In this document: positions 1-4,414 of the stretch, in pieces
How positions within the stretch are numbered: position 1 is the first letter of the stretch
Layout of the letters: each line of letters starts with the position of its first letter
NCBI GenBank assembly: GCA_937901265.1
Contig: CALCHA010000139.1
Location: 1-5,318, forward strand
From: an uncultured Phycisphaerales bacterium
GTDB taxonomy: Bacteria; Planctomycetota; Phycisphaerae; WQYP01
DNA: 5,318 nucleotides
Reading direction: 5' to 3'
Program-made: the position numbers and the translations under genes
Notes under the pieces: model-generated
Told to the model about the DNA's origin: nothing
What the model saw: only the letters and a program-made list of their open reading frames with translations
Database searches by the model: none

Positions 1-7
1 TTCCACA

Positions 8-55
8 CCGCGGGCGAGCGATGCGGAGCGCAGCCCCCGGCATGGTTTCGAACCA
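8..55. repeat. Palindromic intergenic repeat fragment at left edge
   Basis: Two potential hairpins lie side by side. In the first, CCGCGGGC (8-15) pairs with GCCCCCGG (33-40) with one mismatch, and an inner GCG/CGC stem (18-20 with 29-31) closes an 8-nt loop. In the second, TGGTT (43-47) pairs with AACCA (51-55) around TCG. The 10-mer ACCGCGGGCG (7-16) recurs at 5297-5306 inside the right-edge palindrome. This suggests a dispersed REP-like family, but only this window was available. No coding role is evident. A frame open from base 1 stops at 58-60 and is too short to assign to an upstream gene. Confidence 0.4.
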
Positions 56-60
56 AGTAA

Positions 61-200
61 GATATCGAGGGTGGGGCGGGCTCGCAAATCGCGGGGGTCG
101 TCGGCGAAAGGGGGGGGGAATTGCCGGCTTGAGGCAGGGTGGTGGAGAACGGGAGTTGGGGGATCTGGGCCGGGGCGGGCGGCTTTTGTACAATTTCCGA
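61..200 (+). other. G-rich non-coding stretch with G-quadruplex motif
   Basis: The + strand here is strongly G-biased, with runs at 69-71, 73-76, 78-80, 93-97 and a nine-G run at 110-118. Five G-runs of at least three lie at 151-153, 158-162, 167-169, 172-175 and 177-179, with loops of 4, 4, 2 and 1 nt. This satisfies the usual G3+N1-7 quadruplex pattern. No frame here resembles a protein, and no RNA gene was recognised. Quadruplex formation is inferred from the pattern alone. Confidence 0.4.
189..194 (+). promoter_or_regulatory. Possible -10 element (TACAAT) for rplY
   Basis: TACAAT matches five of six positions of the sigma-70-type TATAAT. The hexamer 17 nt upstream (166-171, TGGGCC) is a poor -35, so the call is weak. 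If real, transcription would start near 201 and give a leader of about 110 nt. The -35 region would overlap the G-quadruplex motif. The surrounding TTGTACAA (186-193) is also a perfect 8-bp palindrome. Confidence 0.3.
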
Positions 201-292
201 TCTGCCCTTTCGGGGGCGGATCGTCCGGCTGCCATGGTAGGCGGCGTTGCGACCGAACTGTTCGGCCCACGCGCGTCGAGAGTAGGCAGCCC
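201..292 (+). promoter_or_regulatory. Structured rplY leader (candidate cis-regulatory RNA)
   Basis: Several stems are visible. A hairpin at 201-220 has an upper TTCG loop. A second, mutually exclusive hairpin, CGGA-TCG-TCCG (217-227), shares bases with it. A perfect 7-bp long-range stem joins GGCTGCC (227-233) to GGCAGCC (285-291). Inside it are GCGT (244-247) with ACGC (269-272) and the hairpin CCGAA-CTG-TTCGG (253-265). The nest ends just ahead of the Shine-Dalgarno. L25 of E. coli is known to control its own mRNA through the leader, so autogenous control is a reasonable guess, but no known motif was recognised. Confidence 0.35.
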
Positions 293-300
293 CTCGCACA

Positions 301-307
301 AAGGAAG
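301..307 (+). promoter_or_regulatory. Ribosome binding site of rplY
   Basis: AAGGAAG sits 5 nt upstream of the ATG at 313. It is the only good Shine-Dalgarno match near the gene start, and it fixes the start codon. Confidence 0.75.
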
Positions 308-312
308 TTATT

Positions 313-1020
313 ATGGCCAGACGCGCAATTCACAAGCAGGACAAGCCGGTGGTGCTGGAAGCACGGAGCGAGCGGGGCAGTCGGCGGACGCGTCTGCTGC
401 GTCTGGAGGGGAAGCTTCCGGGGGTGGTGTATGGCATGGGGAAGGATCCGTTTGCCGTGTCGTTTTCAGCCACGGAAGCGGTGGCGGTGATTCACGGAGG
501 CTCGCACACGATGGACGTGACGCTGGAGGGAAAGGCGGAAAAGCTGCTGATCCAGGATGTGCAGTATGATTATCTGCAGACGACGGTGGAGCATGTGGAT
601 TTCCTGCGGATTGATCCGAACAAGAAGGTGTCGGTGAGCGTGTCGCTGGATTTCCGCGGCATCCCCAAGGGCGCCAAGGAAGGGGGCATCCTGGAGACGC
701 AGACGAGCGAGCTGGAAATTGAAGCCTCGCCGCTGAACATTCCGGACCACATTCGGGTGAACGTGGACAACCTGGAACTGCACCAGATTCTGCACGCCCG
801 TGAGATCGCGCTGCCGGAAGGCGTGACGCTGGTGGACAACCCCGAGAAGATCATCGCGCAGGTGCGTACCGTGAAGGAAGAAGTTGCGGAGGTGGCGGCG
901 GAACCGAGTGCGGCCGAGCCGGAAGTCATTGGCAAGAAGAAGGAAGACGAAGCAGCCGCAGCTGCCGACACCAAGGGCGGCGCGGCCAAGGGCGGCGCAG
1001 CCAAGGGCGGCAAGAAGTAA
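313..1020 (+). CDS. rplY: 50S ribosomal protein L25, general stress protein Ctc type
   Basis: This is the large-subunit protein that binds 5S rRNA in the central protuberance. The 235-residue protein has the two-domain Ctc/TL5 build, unlike the roughly 95-residue E. coli L25. The N-terminal 5S-binding domain spans about residues 13-101, with the family landmarks GKLPGVVYG (33-41) and the QDVQYDYLQTTVEHVDF stretch (81-97). The C-terminal TL5 domain covers about 105-187, with KEGGILE (122-128) and the IPDHIRVNVDNLELHQ segment. Residues 190-235 form a low-complexity tail, first Glu/Ala-rich and then KGGAAKGGAAKGGKK, probably disordered and RNA-contacting. The start is set by AAGGAAG at 301-307. 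pth lies 116 bp downstream, a common pairing. The prs gene often found upstream is not in the window. Identification is secure; the function of the tail is inferred. Confidence 0.96.
   Translation: MARRAIHKQDKPVVLEARSERGSRRTRLLRLEGKLPGVVYGMGKDPFAVSFSATEAVAVIHGGSHTMDVTLEGKAEKLLIQDVQYDYLQTTVEHVDFLRIDPNKKVSVSVSLDFRGIPKGAKEGGILETQTSELEIEASPLNIPDHIRVNVDNLELHQILHAREIALPEGVTLVDNPEKIIAQVRTVKEEVAEVAAEPSAAEPEVIGKKKEDEAAAAADTKGGAAKGGAAKGGKK
971..1017 (+). repeat. 15-bp coding repeat in the L25 tail
   Basis: The unit CCAAGGGCGGCGCGG (971-985) repeats with one change at 986-1000 and partly at 1001-1010. It encodes the iterated KGGAA peptides at the C-terminus. Such a tract can expand or contract in whole codons, so tail length probably varies between relatives. 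Confidence 0.8.
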
Positions 1021-1032
1021 GATTCAGCCGCC

Positions 1033-1074
1033 AGAAGTCAGAAGCGAGAAGTCAGAAGCGAGAAGTCAGAAGTG
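1033..1074 (+). repeat. Three tandem 14-bp purine-rich repeats
   Basis: AGAAGTCAGAAGCG occurs at 1033-1046 and 1047-1060, and with one C-to-T change at 1061-1074. The unit itself contains two GAAG blocks. The pyrimidine-rich complement follows at 1078-1128, so each copy can act as the left arm of a hairpin. Confidence 0.9.
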
Positions 1075-1097
1075 TTCCTTCTGGCTTCTTTTCTTTT
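1061..1097 (+). terminator. Intrinsic-terminator-like hairpin after rplY
   Basis: Bases 1061-1072 pair with 1078-1089 over 12 bp (one G-U) around a 5-nt loop. The T-rich run TTTCTTTT (1090-1097) follows directly. Geometry and U-tract fit a rho-independent terminator, although the stem is only moderately GC-rich. The left arm is the third copy of the 14-bp repeat. An outer imperfect stem (1038-1057 with 1109-1128) could enclose it. If it works, pth needs read-through or its own promoter. Confidence 0.6.
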
Positions 1098-1102
1098 ATA
1101 CT
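1097..1102 (+). promoter_or_regulatory. Possible -10 element (TATACT) for pth
   Basis: TATACT matches five of six bases of TATAAT and lies 34 nt before the pth ATG, immediately after the terminator's T-run. The best upstream hexamer is TTCCTT (1075-1080, 16-nt spacing), a poor -35. A start near 1109 would give a leader of about 28 nt that lacks the terminator hairpin. Confidence 0.25.
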
Positions 1103-1136
1103 TCTGTGTTCTGTCTTTTCGCTTCTGAATGTCGCT

Positions 1137-1739
1137 ATGAAACTGATCATCGGCCTGGGCAATCCGGGTTCGGAATATGAGCGCACGCGGCACAACGTCG
1201 GGTTCATGGCGGTGGATGCGTTTGCGCAGAAGCATGGCGCGATGAATTTCCGCGTGGCGCATCAGGGCTTCATGGCCGATGTGCTGCTGGGCGGGGAAAA
1301 GCTGTTGCTGCTCAAGCCGCAGACGTATATGAATCTGTCGGGGCGATCGGTGTCGTCGGCGGTCGCGTTTTACAAGCTTGGGCTGCAGGACCTGCTGGTG
1401 ATCGTGGACGACATCGCGCTGCCGGTGGGAACGATTCGGCTGCGCGCGACGGGGTCTGCGGGGGGGCACAATGGTCTTCGGGACATTGAGCGGGCGCTGG
1501 CGAACCTGGCGGCGACGGAGGGGCGGACCGGGCAGGCGTATCACCGCTTGCGCATCGGCGTGGATGCGCCGGGAAGGATTCCGCAGAAGGATTATGTCTT
1601 GACGGCCTTTTTTCCAGCGCAGAAGACGCTGCTGGAGAGGTCGCTGAGCCTTGCCGTCGAGGCTGCCGAGACGTGGGCGACTCAGGGCATCGTGACGGCG
1701 ATGAACCGCTTCAACGCCAGCGAGGGCGAAAAGTCCTGA
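1137..1739 (+). CDS. pth: Peptidyl-tRNA hydrolase
   Basis: This cytoplasmic enzyme cleaves the ester bond of peptidyl-tRNAs released from stalled ribosomes and so recycles tRNA; it is usually essential. At 200 residues it fits the bacterial Pth family (about 180-200). The N-terminal GLGNPGSEYERTRHNVGF motif (6-23) contains Asn9 and catalytic His19 (E. coli Asn10 and His20). KPQTYMNLSG (60-69) supplies Asn66. The VDD segment (90-92) provides the Asp equivalent to E. coli Asp93, probably Asp92. GSAGGHNGLRDI (106-117) supplies Asn112. All key residues are present. The start is fixed by the canonical MKLIIGLGNPG opening, although no Shine-Dalgarno is visible ahead of it and the upstream bases lie in the repeat hairpin. 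It ends in TGA and converges on rhaB, 54 bp away. Confidence 0.97.
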   Translation: MKLIIGLGNPGSEYERTRHNVGFMAVDAFAQKHGAMNFRVAHQGFMADVLLGGEKLLLLKPQTYMNLSGRSVSSAVAFYKLGLQDLLVIVDDIALPVGTIRLRATGSAGGHNGLRDIERALANLAATEGRTGQAYHRLRIGVDAPGRIPQKDYVLTAFFPAQKTLLERSLSLAVEAAETWATQGIVTAMNRFNASEGEKS

Positions 1740-1793
1740 GGGGCATGCCATGAGAGCGAGATGATCCGGACGGGGGATGGCTGCCGCGGTTAT
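1740..1793. other. Convergent pth/rhaB gap without clear terminator
   Basis: This short spacer lies between two 3' ends. I see no GC-rich stem followed by a T-run on either strand, so transcripts may run into the opposing gene or end by another mechanism. Confidence 0.5.
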
Positions 1794-3290
1794 TCACGTG
1801 CGTGCGGTGGCGCGGGCCGCGAACTGGGTCCATTGGGAGACGTCGCGCGGGGTGAACCGCTTGACGCCGCCCATGCGCGCCACGAGGGCACGGCCCGCGG
1901 CGAGCGACGCGATCTGCCCCACCGCGATGGCCTGGGTGAGGACATTGCCCAGCGCGGTGGCCTCCACAGGCCCGGCGAGGAGGTCGAGCCCGGTGGCATC
2001 GGCGGCCATCTGGTTGAGGAGGTCGTTGCGGCTGCCCCCCCCGACGATGTGCAGGCGGCGGAACTTTTTACCGGTGATTTCTTCGAGCATGGCGATCACG
2101 CGGCGGTAGCTCACGGCGAGCGATTCGAGGATGACGCGGGCGAATTGTCCGGGCGTTTCGGGCACCCGCTGGGCGGTGCGGCGGCACTGCGCGGCGATTT
2201 TGGCGGGCATTCCGCCGGGGGTGGCGAAGGCCGGATCGTCGAGATCGAGCAGCGCCGTGTGGCCCTCCGCCGCGCCGGCGAGGCGGGTGATTTCGGGGTA
2301 GTCGAGATCGTTGCCGGCGCGGGCCCATTCGCGCTTGCATTCCTGCAATAGCCAGAGGCCGGCGATATTTTTGAGGAGCCGAATTTTGCCGCCGACGCCG
2401 CCCTCGTTGGTGACGTTGTAGCGGGCCGCGGCCTCGGAGAGGACGGGCTGGTCGGTCTCGGCACCCAGGAGCGACCACGTGCCGCTGGAGAGATAGAGCC
2501 AGTCGCCGCTGCCTTCGGCGGGCACTGCGGCCACGGCCGAGGCGGTATCGTGCGAGCCCACGGCGATCACGGGGACGTTGGCGGCCGCGAGTTTCTCGCT
2601 GACGCTGGCGAGCAGGGTGCCGCGGAGGGATCCCGTTTCGCCGGGCATGTCGATAGGCGGAAAGAGGCTGGCGTCCACGCCGAGGACATCGAAGACCGCC
2701 GGCGACCAGCGGCGTGTGCGAGCGTCGAGCATCTGGGAGGTGGAGGCGATGGTGTATTCAGTGCCCATGCGCCCGCAGAGCCAGAAGGTGAGCAAATCGG
2801 GCAGGAAGAGGATGTGTTTCGCGGCGGCGAGCTGGGGCGACTTGCCCCACGCCAGCGCGGCGAGTTGAAAGAGGGTGTTGAGGGCCATGGTCTGAATGCC
2901 GGTGACGCCGTAAAGGGTTTCTTTGGGGAGGCGGGCGAAGAGTGCGTCGACCATGCCGTCGGTGCGGGAATCGCGGTAACAGACCGGGTTCCCGAGCAAT
3001 TCACCGTGGGCATCGAGGAGGGCAAAGTCCACGCCCCAGGTATCGACGCCGACGCCGGCGACGTCATGTTCGGCCGCGACCCGGGCGATGCCGATCTTGA
3101 TTTCATGCCAGAGGCGGAGGATGTCCCAGTGCAGGCGCGGGGTGGGGCCCTTGGTGGGGACAGAAATCTGCAGGTTGGGAAAGCGGTGCATTTCGGTCAG
3201 CGCGATGCCGCGTTCGGAGACCTCCCCGACCATGACCCGGCCGGATTCAGCACCGAGGTCCACCGCCACATATTTCCGCGCGTCCGCCAT
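1794..3290 (-). CDS. rhaB: L-rhamnulokinase
   Basis: This cytoplasmic kinase converts L-rhamnulose and ATP to L-rhamnulose-1-phosphate in L-rhamnose catabolism. It is a full-length FGGY/ASKHA-fold kinase of 498 residues (E. coli RhaB is about 489). The phosphate-1 loop DLGAESGR (11-18) opens the protein. GVDTWGVDFALLD (81-93) and YRDSRT (105-110) are sugar-binding-domain hallmarks of RhaB. SHDTASAV (246-253) carries the presumed catalytic base Asp248. LSSGTWSLLG (268-277) is the phosphate-2 region, and LHIVGGGSRNDLLNQ (413-427) is the adenosine-binding region. RhaB-like spacing throughout separates it from xylulokinase, glycerol kinase and fuculokinase. A strong GGAGGA at 3297-3302 lies 6 nt before the ATG. 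The class II aldolase gene ends 57 bp upstream on the same strand, which supports a shared operon. No truncation or missing key residue was seen. Confidence 0.95.
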   Translation of the reverse strand: MADARKYVAVDLGAESGRVMVGEVSERGIALTEMHRFPNLQISVPTKGPTPRLHWDILRLWHEIKIGIARVAAEHDVAGVGVDTWGVDFALLDAHGELLGNPVCYRDSRTDGMVDALFARLPKETLYGVTGIQTMALNTLFQLAALAWGKSPQLAAAKHILFLPDLLTFWLCGRMGTEYTIASTSQMLDARTRRWSPAVFDVLGVDASLFPPIDMPGETGSLRGTLLASVSEKLAAANVPVIAVGSHDTASAVAAVPAEGSGDWLYLSSGTWSLLGAETDQPVLSEAAARYNVTNEGGVGGKIRLLKNIAGLWLLQECKREWARAGNDLDYPEITRLAGAAEGHTALLDLDDPAFATPGGMPAKIAAQCRRTAQRVPETPGQFARVILESLAVSYRRVIAMLEEITGKKFRRLHIVGGGSRNDLLNQMAADATGLDLLAGPVEATALGNVLTQAIAVGQIASLAAGRALVARMGGVKRFTPRDVSQWTQFAARATART

Positions 3291-3296
3291 CGCCGT

Positions 3297-3303
3297 TCCT
3301 CCA
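3297..3303 (-). promoter_or_regulatory. Ribosome binding site of rhaB
   Basis: Reading the - strand, TGGAGGA precedes the ATG (3290-3288) by 6 nt. It is the strongest Shine-Dalgarno in the window and decides the start. Confidence 0.8.
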
Positions 3304-3304
3304 C

Positions 3305-3321
3305 CGCAACAAACGGTTGCG
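3305..3321 (-). other. Small hairpin in the aldolase-rhaB spacer
   Basis: CGCAAC (3305-3310) and GTTGCG (3316-3321) form a 6-bp stem with a 5-nt loop just upstream of the rhaB Shine-Dalgarno. No T-run follows, so it is not a terminator. It could influence translation or mRNA processing between the two cistrons; that role is a guess. Confidence 0.35.
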
Positions 3322-3347
3322 AGTATTCCTGCATTCCTGGGGATAAT

Positions 3348-4073
3348 TTATACTTTTTCCGCAGCCAGCCGTTCGACATCCGTTTCGGGGAGGGTGACGG
3401 CGCCGCCGCAGCTTTGGGCTGTCACGTAGGCCAGCGCGGCCTTCTGCATCATGCCGGTGGCCGCCAGCACGGCGTCGCTGGTGGGTCCCAGGGCGATCAT
3501 TCCGTGGTTGGCCAGCAGGATGGTCATGGGGGCATCGCCCCACTGGTTCATGTACCCCTCGAGCCGGTAGCGGAGTTCCACCGCCAGGGGCAGGCCGGGG
3601 TCCATGTAGGGGACAAAGAGACTGCGAGGCCCGCAGAGCTGCACGTGCTGGGGGAACATGCGCGTCGAGGCGAAGGCTTCCGCGCGGGGCGAGGCCATCA
3701 CGCCCGCCACGCAGGTGGGATGGGTGTGGCCGATGAAATTCACGTTGGGCAGGTCGAGCAGGACGGCGTGGAAAAAGGCCTCGCGTGAGGGGGCCATACC
3801 CTTGCCACCGCTGGCTGTGCGTAAGCATTCGTCCACCACATTTCCGCGGGCGTTGGGCTTGGCCGCCACCATTTCCAGCAGGGGCCCAAAGGCCATGGAA
3901 ACGAAGTCTTCTTCGCGCACGGAATGCATATACCGCCCCGCGCCCTTCACCAGGAAGGTTTTGGAGTCCACCCGCACGGAGCAGTCTCCCTCCCCGTAGA
4001 TCACGTACTCCTTGGCGGGATCACCCAGGGCATGGGCAAACTTCAGCAATTCCGGGACGACCCGATGGGACAT
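3348..4073 (-). CDS. Class II aldolase, likely L-rhamnulose/L-fuculose-1-phosphate aldolase
   Basis: This is a zinc-dependent aldolase of the class II aldolase/adducin family. It probably cleaves L-rhamnulose-1-phosphate (or L-fuculose-1-phosphate) to dihydroxyacetone phosphate and L-lactaldehyde. At 241 residues it lies between E. coli FucA (about 215) and RhaD (about 274). GEGDCSVR (27-34) and VKGAGRYM (42-49) correspond to the phosphate-binding Gly/Ser loops. APSREAF (94-100) holds the candidate catalytic Glu98. GHTHP (115-119) gives zinc ligands His116 and His118, and LLANHGM (186-192) gives the third, His190. The ATG at 4073 is preferred because AGAGGA (4088-4083) precedes it. A GTG at 4109 would add 12 unconvincing residues. 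Being the gene directly upstream of rhaB on the same strand supports a rhamnose role, but rhamnulose versus fuculose specificity cannot be read from sequence alone. Confidence 0.85.
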   Translation of the reverse strand: MSHRVVPELLKFAHALGDPAKEYVIYGEGDCSVRVDSKTFLVKGAGRYMHSVREEDFVSMAFGPLLEMVAAKPNARGNVVDECLRTASGGKGMAPSREAFFHAVLLDLPNVNFIGHTHPTCVAGVMASPRAEAFASTRMFPQHVQLCGPRSLFVPYMDPGLPLAVELRYRLEGYMNQWGDAPMTILLANHGMIALGPTSDAVLAATGMMQKAALAYVTAQSCGGAVTLPETDVERLAAEKV

Positions 4074-4085
4074 GGAAGCGTTTCC
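4074..4085. promoter_or_regulatory. Operator-like palindrome overlapping aldolase start
   Basis: GGAAGCGTTTCC is a near-perfect 12-bp palindrome with a central CG and one imperfect pair, the general shape of LacI-family operators. It abuts the aldolase ATG and overlaps its Shine-Dalgarno. The core AAGCGTTTC is repeated at 4272-4280. No regulator gene is in the window, and the overlap with the ribosome binding site may be coincidental. Confidence 0.25.
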
Positions 4086-4088
4086 TCT
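4083..4088 (-). promoter_or_regulatory. Ribosome binding site of the aldolase gene
   Basis: On the - strand AGAGGA lies 9 nt before the ATG at 4073. This is the main reason to prefer that start over the upstream GTG at 4109. Confidence 0.6.
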
Positions 4089-4117
4089 GACGGCCGGGTG
4101 TTCGATCACAAGCGTCC

Positions 4118-4123
4118 ATCATA
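4118..4123 (-). promoter_or_regulatory. Possible -10 element (TATGAT) for the aldolase-rhaB operon
   Basis: TATGAT on the - strand matches five of six bases of TATAAT and would give a leader of nearly 40 nt. The hexamer 17 nt upstream (TCGCAG) is a poor -35, so the promoter would need an activator or is not real. Confidence 0.3.
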
Positions 4124-4195
4124 CCCGGGCCGATTGAGGGCTGCGACCTTGGCCGGCAAGGGAGTCCAGGGGCAGAAACGTGCTCCTGCGAGAGT

Positions 4196-4247
4196 CCAGA
4201 CCAAAACACGAAGTGACGAAGAGGACGAAGTTCACGAAGAGGTCTGG
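4196..4247. repeat. ACGAAG direct-repeat array bounded by an inverted repeat
   Basis: ACGAAG occurs at 4208-4213, 4216-4221, 4225-4230 and 4234-4239, with starts 8, 9 and 9 bp apart. CCAGACC (4196-4202) and GGTCTGG (4241-4247) are a perfect 7-bp inverted repeat enclosing the array. On the - strand it reads as repeated CTTCGT. Similar short repeats are, from memory, frequent between genes in Verrucomicrobiota and Planctomycetota; this was not checked. Confidence 0.6.
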
Positions 4248-4268
4248 CACCGCTTGGCCACGTTTCTC

Positions 4269-4281
4269 TGAAAGCGTTTCA
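4269..4281. promoter_or_regulatory. Operator-like palindrome TGAAAGCGTTTCA
   Basis: Five-base arms TGAAA/TTTCA flank a 3-nt GCG centre. The sequence resembles cre and Cra-type operators of LacI-family regulators, but its odd-length centre departs from both. It lies about 195 bp upstream of the aldolase start and shares AAGCGTTTC with the site at 4074-4085. Confidence 0.3.
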
Positions 4282-4414
4282 TTGCGGGAGGGATTGCTGT
4301 GTGGAGTGTCGTGAGCGTGCGTTCGCGGTTGGGCATCCCCGCATGGAGAAGGCCTGAGACATTTCTCGGAAAAACGGGCTCGCCTGGTGCATGGGAGCGT
4401 TGGCGGTTGCCTGC

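Larger units (their letters stand above)
4086..4414. other. Spacer between aldolase and PhnP-like genes
   Basis: No protein gene is supported here on either strand. A short - strand frame from 4515 to 4279 overlaps the end of the hydrolase gene in another frame and resembles nothing. The spacer contains the possible -10 (4118-4123), a CCTTG/CAAGG hairpin (4147-4161), the ACGAAG array (4196-4247) and an operator-like site (4269-4281). A weak hairpin, GAGA-CATT-TCTC (4356-4367), is also present. No convincing terminator for the hydrolase gene is visible. Confidence 0.5.

Noticed and set aside
43..57. GGTTTCGAACC as a tRNA T-arm
   Set aside because: The spacing does not fit a 5-bp stem with a 7-nt loop, and no acceptor, D or anticodon arms accompany it.
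21..569. + strand frame covering the rplY leader and start
   Set aside because: It is Gly/Arg-rich low-complexity translation of G-rich DNA, overlaps rplY in another frame and has no ribosome binding site.
1033..1074. Tandem repeats as a CRISPR array
   Set aside because: The 14-bp units are contiguous with no unique spacers and no cas genes are present.
1038..1751. - strand frame opposite pth
   Set aside because: It is an Arg/His-rich shadow of pth that runs through the repeat hairpin; no family resemblance.
2550..3788. Long open frame on the + strand opposite rhaB and the aldolase
   Set aside because: It is antisense to two genes with clear family motifs. Long shadow frames are expected in GC-rich coding DNA, and its translation resembles no known protein.
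4074..4109. Upstream GTG start for the aldolase
   Set aside because: The extra 12 residues are not family-like and a good Shine-Dalgarno supports the ATG at 4073.
4356..4367. GAGA-CATT-TCTC hairpin as a terminator for the hydrolase gene
   Set aside because: The stem is short and the T-run needed downstream on the - strand is missing; the adenines lie on the wrong side.
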